Of a DNA stretch of 64,000 nucleotides, positions 54,924 through 64,000 are shown piece by piece. The translations under genes were made by a program, and so were the position numbers. Each line of letters begins with the position of its first letter. The stretch's first letter is position 1. This DNA comes from Sneathiella chungangensis (GTDB lineage Bacteria; Pseudomonadota; Alphaproteobacteria; Sneathiellales; Sneathiellaceae). The stretch spans positions 372,001 through 436,000 of the forward strand of contig NZ_WTVA01000015.1 of NCBI RefSeq assembly GCF_009882935.1, given 5' to 3'. The notes beneath the pieces were generated by a model. The model worked only from the letters and a program-made list of their open reading frames with translations. It ran no database searches and had not been told where the DNA came from.

Positions 54924-55651
54924 TAATGCGCTCCTCCTTCGAGATAGGCGGCCCGAACCTCTTCGCTGGCGAGCAGCTCCTTTCCGGTTCCGCTCATCGT
55001 GATATTGCCGTTGACCATCACATACCCACGATCCGCAAGTTTGAGTGCGTGATAGGCGTTCTGCTCCACCAGAAAGACCGTCAGACCGTCCTTGTCATTG
55101 AGTTCCTTGATCGCCTCGAAAATCTGTTTGACGACGAGTGGCGCGAGACCAAGCGACGGCTCATCCAGAAGCAATAATCGCGGCCGCGCCATCAGCGCCC
55201 GCGCGATGGCCAGCATTTGCTGCTCCCCGCCCGAAAGCGTGCCGCCACGCTGGTCCCGCCGCTCTTTCAATCGTGGAAACAGTTCGAACGCCCGCGACAG
55301 GTCTTCGTCGAAATAGGCGGGGTCCGATGTCGTCGCCCCCATGATCAGATTTTCATAGACCGTCATTCGGGGGAAAATTCGCCGCCCTTCCGGCGATTGG
55401 GCAATCCTCATCCGCGTGATTTCATGCGTCTGAAGCTTGGTGATATCCTGCCCGTCGAAAATGATCTGCCCTGCCGCCGCGCGTGGATCTCCGCAGATCG
55501 TCATCATCAGGGTCGACTTGCCCGCGCCGTTCGCGCCGATCAGCGTAACGATTTCACCGGCTTTCACCTCCATCGTGACGCCTTTGAGCGCCTGGATCTT
55601 GCCGTAATAGGTCTCGACGTTCCTGATTTCGAGAAGAGGCGTCGCTGTCAT
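54923..55651 (-). CDS. livF: Branched-chain amino acid ABC transporter ATPase LivF
   Basis: A 242-residue ATPase. Walker A is GANGAGKST, signature LSGGEQQMLAIARAL, Walker B LLLDEPSLGLAP and the H-region VEQNAYHAL. This spelling of the motifs distinguishes LivF from LivG. It overlaps livG by four bases and the DUF6867 gene by one base. Confidence 0.95.
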   Translation of the reverse strand: MTATPLLEIRNVETYYGKIQALKGVTMEVKAGEIVTLIGANGAGKSTLMMTICGDPRAAAGQIIFDGQDITKLQTHEITRMRIAQSPEGRRIFPRMTVYENLIMGATTSDPAYFDEDLSRAFELFPRLKERRDQRGGTLSGGEQQMLAIARALMARPRLLLLDEPSLGLAPLVVKQIFEAIKELNDKDGLTVFLVEQNAYHALKLADRGYVMVNGNITMSGTGKELLASEEVRAAYLEGGAH

Positions 55652-56505
55652 GACGAGGCTCCTTCTTCTATTTCATGTTCCACCTCTTCAACTTCTTCAT
55701 CGGCAACGCCGAGATAAGCCGCAATAACGCTTGGATCGTTCCGGATTTCCTCTGGCGTTCCATCGGCGATTTTCTTGCCGTAATCAAGTACGATAATATG
55801 ATCCGAAATACCCATAACCACATTCATATCATGTTCAATTAGAAGAATGCCTGTATCGCGCTCCTTCCGGATAAAGAGCAGAAGCTTGTTCAATTCTTCC
55901 GATTCTCTCGGATTGAGACCAGCCGCCGGCTCGTCCAGGCACAACAGTTTCGGTTTCGTACACATAGCGCGAGCGATTTCGAGCTTCCGCTGCTCGCCGT
56001 AGGGAAGATCGCTCGCCGCATCATCGGCGCGATAGGTCAGGCCGGTTTGCTCCATCCAGTATTCGGCGAGCTCCAAGGCCTCTTTTTCGGCCCTCTTGTA
56101 CCCGCTCAGCCCGAAGATACCGCCGAACGTAAAGTTCGAGGCGATCATCAGCGTGTTATGCTGACCCACCATCAGATTTTCGAGCACCGTCATTCCACCG
56201 AACAGGCGGATATTCTGGAAAGTCCGGGCGACTTTGGCGACCTTCGGGATCTTGAAGTCATCCATCCTCTCGAGGAGATACTTCTCTCCCCCTTCATGAT
56301 GCGCCGTAATCCGCCCTTCCGTTGGCTTGTAAAAGCCGGTGATACAGTTAAAAACGGTTGTCTTGCCCGCGCCATTCGGCCCGATCAGGGCGGTGATATC
56401 GCGCCGTCCCGCGCTGAAAGACAGGTCATCGACGGCCAGCAGGCCGCCAAAACGCATATTCAGATGTTCCACGGTCAGGATCGGATCGTCAATAAGGTGC
56501 GCCAT
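55648..56505 (-). CDS. livG: Branched-chain amino acid ABC transporter ATPase LivG
   Basis: A 285-residue ATPase with Walker A GPNGAGKTT, signature LPYGEQRKLEIARAM, Walker B LLCLDEPAAGLNP and EHDMNVVMGISDHI. The acidic tail after the family core (DEEVEEVEHEIEE) is longer than usual. It forms a heterodimer with LivF under the LivHM permease. It starts one base after the livM stop. Confidence 0.95.
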   Translation of the reverse strand: MAHLIDDPILTVEHLNMRFGGLLAVDDLSFSAGRRDITALIGPNGAGKTTVFNCITGFYKPTEGRITAHHEGGEKYLLERMDDFKIPKVAKVARTFQNIRLFGGMTVLENLMVGQHNTLMIASNFTFGGIFGLSGYKRAEKEALELAEYWMEQTGLTYRADDAASDLPYGEQRKLEIARAMCTKPKLLCLDEPAAGLNPRESEELNKLLLFIRKERDTGILLIEHDMNVVMGISDHIIVLDYGKKIADGTPEEIRNDPSVIAAYLGVADEEVEEVEHEIEEGASS

Positions 56506-56506
56506 C

Positions 56507-57844
56507 TCAGTGACCCTCCCCTTGCGAGACCATATCCGCCGATACGGCCTTCTTCTCCTTGAGGAATATCGACGGAATACGGGTCGAAATCAGCCCGCGC
56601 GGACGCCAGATCATGATAACCACCATGGCCAGACCGAATATCAGCATCCGGTATTGTTCAGCCTCTCGAAACACCTCGAATCCGCCAATCATCACGATCG
56701 AGGCAATCACCACGCCAACTTGCGAACCCATGCCGCCGAGGACAACAATTGCAAGGATGAGCGCCGATTCGATGAAGGTAAAACTTTCCGGCGAAATAAA
56801 TCCCTGGCGCGTCGCAAAGAAGGAGCCCGCAAAGCCCGCAAACATGCCCCCCGTGGCGAAGGCCGTCAGCTTCACGGACGTCGTGTTCAGTCCCAGCGAA
56901 CGACAGGCTATTTCATCTTCACGAAGGGCTTCCCAGGCGCGGCCGATCGGCAACCGCCGGAGCCGATTGGTGACGAAATTCGTGATCAGCGCAAGGGCGA
57001 GAATCAGGAAATACATAAAGACGATGCGGTGGATGGAGGAATATTCGAGACCGAAGATTTCTGCAAAACCGTCCTCGCCCCGGTTAAAGGGAATGCCGAA
57101 AAAGCTCGGCCGCGGGATACCGGAAAGACCGTCAGGCCCGCCAGTAAACTTATACCAGTTGAGAAGGACGACCCGGATAATCTCGCCAAATGCCAGCGTC
57201 ACGATGGCAAGGTAATCGCCGCGCAATCTAAGGACCGGAAATCCCAGAATGATCCCCCAGAAAGCGGCGAGAATGCCCGCCAGCGGCAGGCACATCCAGA
57301 AAGAAAATCCAAAATACTGGGCAAGCAATGCATATGAATAGGCGCCGATCGCATAGAAAGCCACATATCCAAGGTCGAGCAATCCGGCAAGGCCGACAAC
57401 GATGTTCAGCCCCCACCCCAGCATCACATAGGTGAGAATCAGAATGCTCAAATCAAGAAGATACCGGTCCGTGAAGGGTAGAAACGGGAACACGAGGGCG
57501 ATGATCAGCATGGCCGGCCCGAATATCTTGCCAAGTCTTGCCGCGACATGTGCGAATCCGGATTTTATCCCGGCCGGAATTTCTACCGCAGGCTCCCCCG
57601 CCGGCTTGCTCCAGAAGAATATCCACAGAAGCAATCGCCCAACCACGACGGCCGCAATGACGTAAAAGGCAACATCGAAGCGTGTCGTAAGCCCAAGGCC
57701 GCCCGCGGCGGAAACCGTCCGAAAGGCGATGGTTGAACCAAAGATGGCCGTGGCGATCAGCGCCGTCACGACAAGATCCTTCGCCACCCGCGGGACGTCG
57801 AGATGGCGTCCGGGCCGCGCGCTGCTGTTGGTCATTTCTGTCAT
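56507..57844 (-). CDS. livM: Branched-chain amino acid ABC transporter permease LivM
   Basis: A 445-residue permease with about ten membrane segments. The long form has an N-terminal extension with two extra hydrophobic helices (about residues 20-85) before the conserved LivM core ([69 protein letters not shown]). Start overlaps the livH stop by one base. Confidence 0.94.
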   Translation of the reverse strand: MTEMTNSSARPGRHLDVPRVAKDLVVTALIATAIFGSTIAFRTVSAAGGLGLTTRFDVAFYVIAAVVVGRLLLWIFFWSKPAGEPAVEIPAGIKSGFAHVAARLGKIFGPAMLIIALVFPFLPFTDRYLLDLSILILTYVMLGWGLNIVVGLAGLLDLGYVAFYAIGAYSYALLAQYFGFSFWMCLPLAGILAAFWGIILGFPVLRLRGDYLAIVTLAFGEIIRVVLLNWYKFTGGPDGLSGIPRPSFFGIPFNRGEDGFAEIFGLEYSSIHRIVFMYFLILALALITNFVTNRLRRLPIGRAWEALREDEIACRSLGLNTTSVKLTAFATGGMFAGFAGSFFATRQGFISPESFTFIESALILAIVVLGGMGSQVGVVIASIVMIGGFEVFREAEQYRMLIFGLAMVVIMIWRPRGLISTRIPSIFLKEKKAVSADMVSQGEGH

Positions 57845-58779
57845 TATACTTTCTCCACCTCCGGCTTACCGAGCAAGCCTTGCGGCAGAAAAATCAGGAC
57901 GATCGCCAGCATCGAAAAGGCCGCGACATCCTTGTATTCGATCGAAAAATAGGCCGACCAGAAAGTTTCGATCAATCCAATAACAAGCCCGCCCAACATC
58001 GCACCCGGGAGCGAGCCTATCCCGCCCAGGACGGCGGCGGTAAAGGCCTTCACGCCGGCGACAAAGCCGATAAAGAAGTCAATAACCCCGTAATAGAGCA
58101 GGAACATCAGGCCCGCGACAGCCGCAAGCGCCGCGCCCATGACAAATGTCATGGAAATTGTCCGGTCAACATTGATCCCGAGCAAGGAGGCCATCTTGCG
58201 GTCCTGTTCACAGGCGCGTTGCGCCCGTCCGAGGGACGTTTTTGCAATCATAAGAGAGAAGACGATCATCAGAATAACCGTGATCGCAATTATCAATATC
58301 TGCATATTGGACAAACGAACCGCGAATTCGCCGTTCGCATCCACGCGGGTCATCAGGGTATAGCCGCCTTCAATAAGCGGTTGCAGCGGCTTAACGCGCG
58401 CACCCTGGGTAATCTGGATATAGTTTTGCAGCACGATGGAAATGCCGATGGCGGTGATCAACGGGGCCAGCCGAAAGGACCCGCGAAGAGGGCGGTAAGC
58501 CATTCTTTCCGTCGTCCAGCCAAAGACCGACGCAATCACCATCGCAGTTACAAGAACAAGAATTAGCGCCAGAATAGTCAGACCAAGACCGGTCGACACG
58601 GTGAGACCAAGCGCGGTAATGACGATCAGCGCGATGAACGAACTCACCATGAAAATATCACCATGCGCGAAGTTGATCATGCCGATGATCCCATAGACCA
58701 TCGTATAGCCGATCGCAATCAATCCATAGATCGATCCCAGAGTGATGCCATTAATCAACTGCTGTAAAAAATATTCCAT
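57844..58779 (-). CDS. livH: Branched-chain amino acid ABC transporter permease LivH
   Basis: A 311-residue permease with eight or so membrane segments. ATG 58779 is chosen: GGGGGAG lies just upstream and the product opens with the family sequence [20 protein letters not shown]. Further blocks: [36 protein letters not shown] (coupling loop) and [23 protein letters not shown]. First gene of the livHMGF-DUF6867 operon. Confidence 0.95.
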   Translation of the reverse strand: MEYFLQQLINGITLGSIYGLIAIGYTMVYGIIGMINFAHGDIFMVSSFIALIVITALGLTVSTGLGLTILALILVLVTAMVIASVFGWTTERMAYRPLRGSFRLAPLITAIGISIVLQNYIQITQGARVKPLQPLIEGGYTLMTRVDANGEFAVRLSNMQILIIAITVILMIVFSLMIAKTSLGRAQRACEQDRKMASLLGINVDRTISMTFVMGAALAAVAGLMFLLYYGVIDFFIGFVAGVKAFTAAVLGGIGSLPGAMLGGLVIGLIETFWSAYFSIEYKDVAAFSMLAIVLIFLPQGLLGKPEVEKV

Positions 58780-59008
58780 CGAACTCCCCCCGGAGATAGC
58801 GTTCGTCGAAGAAACCGAACAACCCCTTAACTCATCGTTCCGACAGTTACTGCCAATACGAAACCCGGACATCTTCCTTCCCAAAAGCTGACCGGATGAT
58901 CAACTATTACCGTATGACAGAGCTCTATCCGACGCAAGAGGGATTAAATCAAGTTTGGGATTATGTCGTGAGCCGAGAGGGTTAGCCGGTGCGATGTGCA
59001 CGACGGAC

Positions 59009-59116
59009 TCACGGCATAAGGATTAGCCGGATCACCAGTGCGATGGCGCCCACCGCTAATACCCCGGCCGCCCAGAGCCCGACGAACCAGAAATATCGCC
59101 GCCACTGCGGCGACAT
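59009..59116 (-). CDS. DUF2474 small subunit of the bd-type oxidase
   Basis: A 35-residue protein, too short for routine detection: MSPQWRRYFWFVGLWAAG, then a hydrophobic stretch and the ending RLILMP. It has a single membrane helix and the QWRRYFWF opening typical of DUF2474, which accompanies cyanide-insensitive bd oxidases much as CydX accompanies E. coli CydAB. Its ATG overlaps the cydB stop by one base (TGATG), which makes translation coupling and a real gene very likely. Confidence 0.88.
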   Translation of the reverse strand: MSPQWRRYFWFVGLWAAGVLAVGAIALVIRLILMP

Positions 59117-60129
59117 CAATGATATCCCCCACTCTTATCGACTTTGCCGCGAAACACCCAGTAGCTATAGATCGTATAGGCGAGGATGATCGGCACCAAA
59201 ACGACCGTGCCGACGATCAGGAAATGCAGGCTCTTTTCCGGCGCGGCCGCAGCCCAGATTGTGATATCGGGCGGAACCATGCGCGGATAGAAACTGATGC
59301 CAATACCGATATAGCAGAGCAGAAAAATGCCATGGGCGGCGAAGAAAGGGCGGATATCATGATGCCGTTTCAACCCCAGAAAAAGAACGGCCGCACAGAT
59401 CGCGAGCAAGACGGGCACGACAATGCTGAAGACGAGATTACCGCCTTCGAACCAGCGATGATGATATTCGGCGTCCAGAAAAGGCGTGGCAATGCTTACG
59501 ATCCCGATAAGGGCCAGCGTCCCGACACCGGAAACCATGGCGAATTTTCTCGCTAGCCCCTGAAGCTCACCCTCCGTTTTCATGACGAGCCAGGTTGCCC
59601 CCAGAAGCACATAGCCAACGACGAGAGACGCGCCTGTCAATATGGAAAAGGGACTGAGCCAGTCCAGGCAGCCACCGGCATAACTCCGGTCAACAACCTC
59701 GATTCCCTGAATCAATGCGCCAAGACAAACCCCTTGCGCAAAAGTCGCGAGCAGCGAACCAAAGGCAAAGGACCTGTCCCACCAGACGCGGTTCCTTGCC
59801 GACGCGCGCCAGCGGAATTCAAAGGCGACGCCGCGGAAGATCAGGCCAAGAAGCATTGCGATTATCGGAAGGTAAAGCGCCGGAAGAACGACTGCGTAAG
59901 CGAGTGGGAATACCGCGAGAAGACCGCCGCCGCCGAGGACCAGCCAGGTTTCATTCCCGTCCCAGATCGGCGCGACCGAATTCATCATCACGTCGCGATG
60001 CCCTGATTTCTCCGGCACCAGCGGAAACAGAATTCCCACACCGAGATCAAACCCGTCCAGCGACACATAGGCAAGAATGGCAAAGGCGATGATGGCGGCC
60101 CAGATGAGAGGTAAATCGAATTCCAGCAT
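59116..60129 (-). CDS. cydB: Cytochrome bd ubiquinol oxidase subunit II (CIO type)
   Basis: A 337-residue membrane protein from ATG 60129, which has GGGAGG upstream. The opening FDLPLIWAAIIAFAILAYVSLDGFDLGVGILFPLV and the NSVAPIWDGNETWLVLGGGGLLAVFPLAYAVVLPALYLP block are diagnostic for subunit II, and the sequence style matches CioB. It forms the quinol oxidase with the upstream cydA product; together they reduce oxygen to water without proton pumping. Confidence 0.94.
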   Translation of the reverse strand: MLEFDLPLIWAAIIAFAILAYVSLDGFDLGVGILFPLVPEKSGHRDVMMNSVAPIWDGNETWLVLGGGGLLAVFPLAYAVVLPALYLPIIAMLLGLIFRGVAFEFRWRASARNRVWWDRSFAFGSLLATFAQGVCLGALIQGIEVVDRSYAGGCLDWLSPFSILTGASLVVGYVLLGATWLVMKTEGELQGLARKFAMVSGVGTLALIGIVSIATPFLDAEYHHRWFEGGNLVFSIVVPVLLAICAAVLFLGLKRHHDIRPFFAAHGIFLLCYIGIGISFYPRMVPPDITIWAAAAPEKSLHFLIVGTVVLVPIILAYTIYSYWVFRGKVDKSGGYH

Positions 60130-60142
60130 ATTTTTTCCTCCC

Positions 60143-61540
60143 TTATCTATCGGTCTGGTCAAGAGTGGAAGGCGCGCCGGTCAAGCCGGACGCCCGCTTC
60201 AAGCTTGTCGTCGCGGTTTCGCGCGCCGCCGCGGGCGGCTTCGCCATCAGGCGCAACATATAATAAACTCCCGTCCCGAACAGCGTGAAATAGACAAGGA
60301 TAAAGGCGAGCAGCGTGGCGCCCACTTCGGCGCCGCTAAGAGGCGAAGCACTGTCGGCGGTACGCAGCAGGCCGTAGATTGTCCAAGGTTGCCGCCCCGC
60401 TTCCGTCGTGATCCAGCCGCATAGCACCGCGACAAACCCGACCGGACCCGCCGCAACAGCGGCCCGCTTGAGCCAAACGTCATCATAAAGGCGCCCCTGA
60501 GAGCGCCGAAGCAAACTCCAGAGCCCGACCAGAAGCATGATCATGCCCATGCCCACCATGATCCGGAACGACCAGAACACCAGAAAGGTATTTGGCCAAT
60601 CCTCCCTTGGAAAGGATTTCAGCCCCGGCAATTCGCCGTCCCAGCTATGGGTCAGGATGACCGATCCCAGCCGCGGCACCTCGATCGAATAAAGAAGCTC
60701 TGCTTTTTCATTGTCCGGTATGCCGAAAAGGACCAGCGGCGCCCCTTTCACATTCTCATAATGTCCTTCGATGGCAGCGATTTTGGCAGGTTGGTGCTTA
60801 AGCGTATTGAGCCCCTGCTGGTCACCGGCTAGCATTTGACAGGGAGTCACAATGGCGGCCATCCACATGGCCATCGAGAACATCAGCCGCGCATGTTTAT
60901 TGGTCTTGTCCCGGAGCAGGTGGAACCCGCCGACCGCGCCGACCACGAAAGCCGTCGTCAGATAGGCCGCAAGCACCATATGGACAAACCGATAGGGGAA
61001 GGACGGGTTGAAAATCACGTTGAACCAGTCATCGGGGACAAACTGCCCGGCCGCGTTGATAATGTGACCGGTCGGCGTCTGCATCCAGGAATTCACCGAC
61101 AGGATCCAGAAGGCGGAGAACAGCGTGCCGACAGCAACCATCAGGGTCGCAAAAAAATGCAGGCGCGGTCCGACACGTTTCTGCCCAAACAGCATCACGC
61201 CAAGAAAGCCAGCCTCCAGAAAAAAGGCGGACATGACTTCATACCCCATGAGAGGGCCAATCACCGGCCCTGCCTTGTCGGAGAAAACAGCCCAATTGGT
61301 GCCGAACTGATACGCCATCACAATGCCGGAAACCACCCCCATGCCGAAGCCGACGGCGAAGATCGTTTTCCAGTAATTGAAAACCTCTATGTAGCGGTCT
61401 TCCTTTTTCCAGAGCCACATCCCCTCCAGCACCGCGAGATAGCTGGCGAGACCGATAGAAAACGCCGGGAAAATAATATGAAATGACACCGTAAAGGCGA
61501 ATTGCATCCGGGCCAGATCTAAAGCGCTTATATCGAACAT
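60143..61540 (-). CDS. cydA: Cytochrome bd ubiquinol oxidase subunit I (CIO type)
   Basis: A 465-residue heme-bearing subunit from ATG 61540. Visible motifs: LARMQFAFTVSFHIIFPAFSIGLA with the N-terminal heme-ligand His, FGTNWAVFSDKAGPVIGPLMGYE, SVNSWMQTPTGH and the late GWITTEAGRQPWTIYGLLRT. The length indicates the short Q-loop seen in cyanide-insensitive (CioA) enzymes. It ends 13 bases before cydB. The CIO assignment rests on length and the DUF2474 partner. Confidence 0.94.
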   Translation of the reverse strand: MFDISALDLARMQFAFTVSFHIIFPAFSIGLASYLAVLEGMWLWKKEDRYIEVFNYWKTIFAVGFGMGVVSGIVMAYQFGTNWAVFSDKAGPVIGPLMGYEVMSAFFLEAGFLGVMLFGQKRVGPRLHFFATLMVAVGTLFSAFWILSVNSWMQTPTGHIINAAGQFVPDDWFNVIFNPSFPYRFVHMVLAAYLTTAFVVGAVGGFHLLRDKTNKHARLMFSMAMWMAAIVTPCQMLAGDQQGLNTLKHQPAKIAAIEGHYENVKGAPLVLFGIPDNEKAELLYSIEVPRLGSVILTHSWDGELPGLKSFPREDWPNTFLVFWSFRIMVGMGMIMLLVGLWSLLRRSQGRLYDDVWLKRAAVAAGPVGFVAVLCGWITTEAGRQPWTIYGLLRTADSASPLSGAEVGATLLAFILVYFTLFGTGVYYMLRLMAKPPAAARETATTSLKRASGLTGAPSTLDQTDR

Positions 61541-61661
61541 ACTGTGGTACCCCGTGTCTTCCAAACGTGAACCAGAGTAGCATTTTACAGCGAATTGTCA
61601 GGTATTTTTACACGCGTTGCGGCAATTTTTACTATTCCGCCCTGCCGGCAAAATATGAAGG

Positions 61662-61751
61662 TGGCGGTCGGTGAGAGATTCGAACTCTCGAAGGGCTTGC
61701 ACCCTTACCGGTTTTCGAGACCAGCGCATTCAACCACTCTGCCAACCGACC
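61662..61751 (-). tRNA. tRNA-Ser (anticodon CGA)
   Basis: A 90-base class II tRNA on the minus strand. The acceptor stem GGTCGGT/ACCGACC is perfect, the anticodon loop reads TCTCGAAA with CGA, the long variable arm (GTAAGGGTGCAAGCCCTTC) is typical of tRNA-Ser, the T loop is TTCGAAT, and GCCA (discriminator G plus encoded CCA) ends the gene. CGA reads UCG serine codons. Confidence 0.96.
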
Positions 61752-61892
61752 GCATAAGGATTTCGCACTTTATTGCCTGAGAAACCGGGCTGCGCGATCC
61801 GAAATATCTATGGAAAACGGCTTGTAGCGCATAGGATTTGACGGCGCAAGGGCAGATTGGGGTAAAATCTTCTTTGCGGGGCCGGAATCATG

Positions 61893-61920
61893 TTGACTTC
61901 GCCCTTCCCATGGATATATT
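61893..61920 (+). promoter_or_regulatory. Promoter of the rplU-rpmA operon
   Basis: TTGACT and TATATT are spaced by 16 bases, close to the housekeeping consensus, giving a leader of about 65 bases before the L21 gene. Confidence 0.55.
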
Positions 61921-61992
61921 GCGCCCTTCTATCGCGGTGCGCTAAGAAATCGGTCTTGGCGGCCTACTTATTATGTTCGAAACGGATCAGCC

Positions 61993-62502
61993 ATGTTTGC
62001 AGTGATCAAAACCGGCGGCAAGCAATATAAAGTCGCCAAAGACGATGTTATCAAGGTGGAGCGCCTGTCGGGCGAAGCCGGTGATAGCGTGCAACTTGAC
62101 CAGGTTCTGGCCATCTCGGGCGATGACGGTGCATTGACAGTCGGAACGCCGCTTCTTGACGGCGCGTTTGTTTCCGCCACCCTGCTGGAGCAGGCGCGGG
62201 CCGACAAGATTGTTGTCTTCAAGAAGAAACGCCGCCAGAACTATCGCCGCAAGGCCGGCCATCGGCAGGACCTGACGGTTCTGAGAATCACAGACATCGC
62301 CGCCAAGGGCGCGAAGAAACCGGCACCGAAGAAGGCAGCCGAAGCCAAGGCGGATGCGCCGGCAAAGGAAGAGAAGGCGGAAACGGCCCCTAAAAAGGCC
62401 GCCCCGAAGAAAGCGGCTCCCAAGAAGGAAGCCGCTGCCAAAAAGGCACCTGCCAAGAAAGCTGCGCCGAAAAAGGCAGCCGCAAAGAAAACCGAGGAGT
62501 AA
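61993..62502 (+). CDS. rplU: 50S ribosomal protein L21 with long basic C-terminal tail
   Basis: The first 103 residues are ordinary L21 ([39 protein letters not shown]). They are followed by about 65 residues built almost only of Lys, Ala, Pro and Glu in imperfect [11 protein letters not shown] repeats, bringing the protein to 169 residues. Similar tails occur in other alphaproteobacteria, so this is not a frame error. rpmA follows five bases after the stop. Confidence 0.95.
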   Translation: MFAVIKTGGKQYKVAKDDVIKVERLSGEAGDSVQLDQVLAISGDDGALTVGTPLLDGAFVSATLLEQARADKIVVFKKKRRQNYRRKAGHRQDLTVLRITDIAAKGAKKPAPKKAAEAKADAPAKEEKAETAPKKAAPKKAAPKKEAAAKKAPAKKAAPKKAAAKKTEE

Positions 62503-62507
62503 TCTAG

Positions 62508-62765
62508 ATGGCACATAAGAAAGCTGGCGGTTCATCCCGCAACGGTCGCGACTCGGCCGGTCGTCGCCTGGGCATAAAGAAATATGGTGGCGAGAAGGTT
62601 ATCCCGGGCAACATCATTCTGCGCCAGCGCGGCACCAAATGGTACCCGGGTGAGAATGTTGGCATGGGCAAGGATCACACCATCTTCGCCGTTACCGACG
62701 GTAATGTGAAATTTACCAAGAAAAGTGGCGGAAAGATCTATGTATCCGTGGAGCAGCAGGCGTAA
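62508..62765 (+). CDS. rpmA: 50S ribosomal protein L27
   Basis: An 85-residue L27 with the standard opening [21 protein letters not shown], which places the flexible N terminus near the peptidyl transferase centre, and [26 protein letters not shown]. Normal length. Second gene of the rplU-rpmA operon, followed by an intrinsic terminator. Confidence 0.97.
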   Translation: MAHKKAGGSSRNGRDSAGRRLGIKKYGGEKVIPGNIILRQRGTKWYPGENVGMGKDHTIFAVTDGNVKFTKKSGGKIYVSVEQQA

Positions 62766-62798
62766 CGCCAGCCGCAACCGGTTAAAGGATTTGAAGAA

Positions 62799-62827
62799 GG
62801 GGAATGGTCCGGCCATTCCCCTTTTTT
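62799..62827 (+). terminator. Rho-independent terminator after rpmA
   Basis: A perfect 9-bp stem GGGGAATGG/CCATTCCCC with loop TCCGG, followed directly by TTTTTT. It separates rplU-rpmA from obgE. Confidence 0.92.
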
Positions 62828-62882
62828 ATTTGACCGGAGGCAATGTGGGCCGCTGGCGGAATAAGATACAGGCAACAGCACT

Positions 62883-63947
62883 ATGAAATTTCTCGATCAG
62901 GCAAAAGTGTACCTTCGCTCCGGCAACGGCGGTCCGGGTGCGCTCAGTTTCCGACGTGAAAAATTTATTGAGTTCGGTGGACCGAACGGCGGAGACGGCG
63001 GGCGGGGAGGATCTGTCGTCATCGAATGCGTCGAGGGCCTGAACACACTGATCGACTATCGCTATCAGCAGCATTTCAAGGCGAAGAACGGTGGCCACGG
63101 CATGGGTCGCGACCGGACCGGCGCCGCTGCGGACGATATAGTCCTGAAAGTTCCTGTCGGCACGCAGGTGCTTGAGGAGGATAATGAAACGCTGATTGCC
63201 GATTTCACGGAGGTCGGCCAGCGAATAGTGCTTTGCAAAGGCGGCGACGGCGGGCGGGGCAACGCTGCCTTCAAAACTGCGACCAACCGCGCGCCGCGGA
63301 AGGTCGAACCCGGCTGGCCTGGCGAGGAGCGCTGGATATGGCTGCGGCTCAAGCTGATTGCCGATGTCGGACTGGTCGGGCTTCCCAACGCCGGAAAATC
63401 CACTTTCCTCAGCGTGACCAGCCGGGCGAAACCGAAGATTGCCGACTATCCGTTCACCACGCTGGTGCCGCAGCTCGGCGTCGTCGCCGTCGGCGAGCGG
63501 GAGTTTGTGCTGGCCGATATTCCCGGGCTGATCGAGGGGGCCTCCGAAGGCGTCGGTCTGGGCCACCGGTTTCTCGGGCATGTCGAAAGATGCCGTGTTC
63601 TGTTGCATCTGATCGACGCGACGGAGGAGAACGTCGTCGATAATTATCAGACGATCAGGAACGAACTCGCCGCCTATGATGACGGGCTGGCGCAAAAGCC
63701 GGAGATTATTGCCCTTAACAAGATCGACTCCGTAACCGAAGAGGAACTTGAAGAAAAGGTCAAGGCAATCAAGAAGGCGTCGGGGAAGACGGCTCATGTG
63801 ATTTCGGCCGTGATCGGTGAAAATGTCGAACCTCTCCTCTATGCGCTGCTGAAGGTCGTGGATGACAGCAAGGCGGACGAGCAGGCGGAAATGGAAGCGG
63901 AAGAACGAAAGCAAGCCGGAGAAGACGCGACGACATGGCGCCCCTGA
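62883..63947 (+). CDS. obgE: GTPase ObgE/CgtA
   Basis: A 354-residue ribosome-assembly and stress GTPase. The glycine-rich Obg domain ([31 protein letters not shown]) covers about residues 1-158. The G domain follows with G1 GLPNAGKST, switch [11 protein letters not shown]3 [22 protein letters not shown] and G4 NKID. The C-terminal extension is short. proB starts inside its last codons. Confidence 0.96.
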   Translation: MKFLDQAKVYLRSGNGGPGALSFRREKFIEFGGPNGGDGGRGGSVVIECVEGLNTLIDYRYQQHFKAKNGGHGMGRDRTGAAADDIVLKVPVGTQVLEEDNETLIADFTEVGQRIVLCKGGDGGRGNAAFKTATNRAPRKVEPGWPGEERWIWLRLKLIADVGLVGLPNAGKSTFLSVTSRAKPKIADYPFTTLVPQLGVVAVGEREFVLADIPGLIEGASEGVGLGHRFLGHVERCRVLLHLIDATEENVVDNYQTIRNELAAYDDGLAQKPEIIALNKIDSVTEEELEEKVKAIKKASGKTAHVISAVIGENVEPLLYALLKVVDDSKADEQAEMEAEERKQAGEDATTWRP

Positions 63948-64000
63948 TAAACAGATTTACCCGCGCCAAGCGCGTTGTTGTGAAGATCGGCTCGTCCCTG
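63936..64000 (+). CDS. proB: Glutamate 5-kinase, N-terminal fragment cut by the window edge
   Basis: The 21 visible codons read [21 protein letters not shown], ending in the phosphate-binding VVKIGSS typical of the amino-acid-kinase fold of ProB, the first enzyme of proline synthesis. It overlaps the end of obgE by 12 bases. The order obgE-proB is common in alphaproteobacteria, which supports the call; the remainder lies outside the window. Confidence 0.8.

Noticed and set aside
56339-57337. Long plus-strand frame of 332 codons opposite livG and livM.
   Set aside because: It lies antisense to two well-supported genes, has no recognisable domain and is rich in Arg/His/Asn as shadow frames in GC-rich DNA are.
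62826-63914. Minus-strand frame of 362 codons opposite obgE.
   Set aside because: ObgE motifs are complete on the plus strand; the antisense frame shows no family pattern and no RBS.
1-64000. CRISPR arrays, insertion sequences, prophage genes or integrons.
   Set aside because: No regularly spaced repeats, transposase, integrase or phage structural gene was seen anywhere in the window.

Overview
The window is a gene-dense, chromosomal stretch from an alphaproteobacterium. Evidence is the gene order rpmH-rnpA-yidD-yidC-engB-argB, the dapD/dapE and truA-fmt-def blocks, dnaX-ybaB-recR with the small SRP RNA just upstream, pheA-kdsB-cytochrome c, a membrane-anchored CycM-type cytochrome, a DUF2336 protein, and a lysine/alanine-rich tail on ribosomal protein L21. 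A Rhodospirillales/Sneathiella-like lineage is my guess from gene content, not something the sequence proves. I see no prophage, insertion sequence, CRISPR array or integron.

Layout. 0-4.2 kb: sensor kinase, a tiny exported protein with 12 cysteines in CNPC repeats, a mercuric-reductase-like flavoprotein and a TVP38/TMEM64 membrane protein. 4.4-8.6 kb: ribosomal L34 (TTG start), RNase P protein, YidD, YidC, EngB and ArgB, apparently one operon behind a strong promoter. 8.6-16.6 kb: DUF2336 protein, HAD nucleotidase, DapD, DMT exporter, DapE, TruA, Fmt, Def. 16.7-25.7 kb: RmuC, RecR, YbaB, DnaX, SRP RNA, NudC, YhhQ, PheA, KdsB, cytochrome c, HisN-like phosphatase. 25.7-34.2 kb: a Yej-type oligopeptide ABC transporter with two consecutive binding-protein genes, then a GhrA-like reductase. 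34.3-40.8 kb: M17 aminopeptidase, orphan TAXI binding protein, then a minus-strand cluster with a degenerate receiver protein, a PilZ protein, an HExxH protein and a protein ending in a FliM-like peptide; then MarR. 40.9-46.3 kb: GlcG-like protein, malate synthase G, IclR regulator, guanine deaminase, Lrp regulator. 46.5-53.3 kb: YnjBCD-like ABC transporter, XRE regulator, fatty acid desaturase and a leaderless PhnD-like protein. 53.4-58.8 kb: complete Liv branched-chain amino acid transporter with a DUF6867 membrane protein. 59-61.6 kb: cyanide-insensitive bd oxidase (CydA, CydB and a 35-residue DUF2474 subunit). 61.7-64 kb: tRNA-Ser(CGA), L21, L27, ObgE and the start of ProB.

Functionally, housekeeping genes (translation, membrane insertion, lysine/diaminopimelate and arginine synthesis, replication and recombination) alternate with transport and catabolic modules for peptides, amino acids, glyoxylate and purines, which suggests a heterotroph living on peptides, amino acids and small organic acids. 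Candidates for undescribed biology are the degenerate-receiver/PilZ/FliM-peptide cluster at 36.8-39.6 kb and the Cys-repeat protein with its two palindromes at 1.5-1.9 kb. Four convergent gene pairs overlap by exactly four bases at their stop codons.
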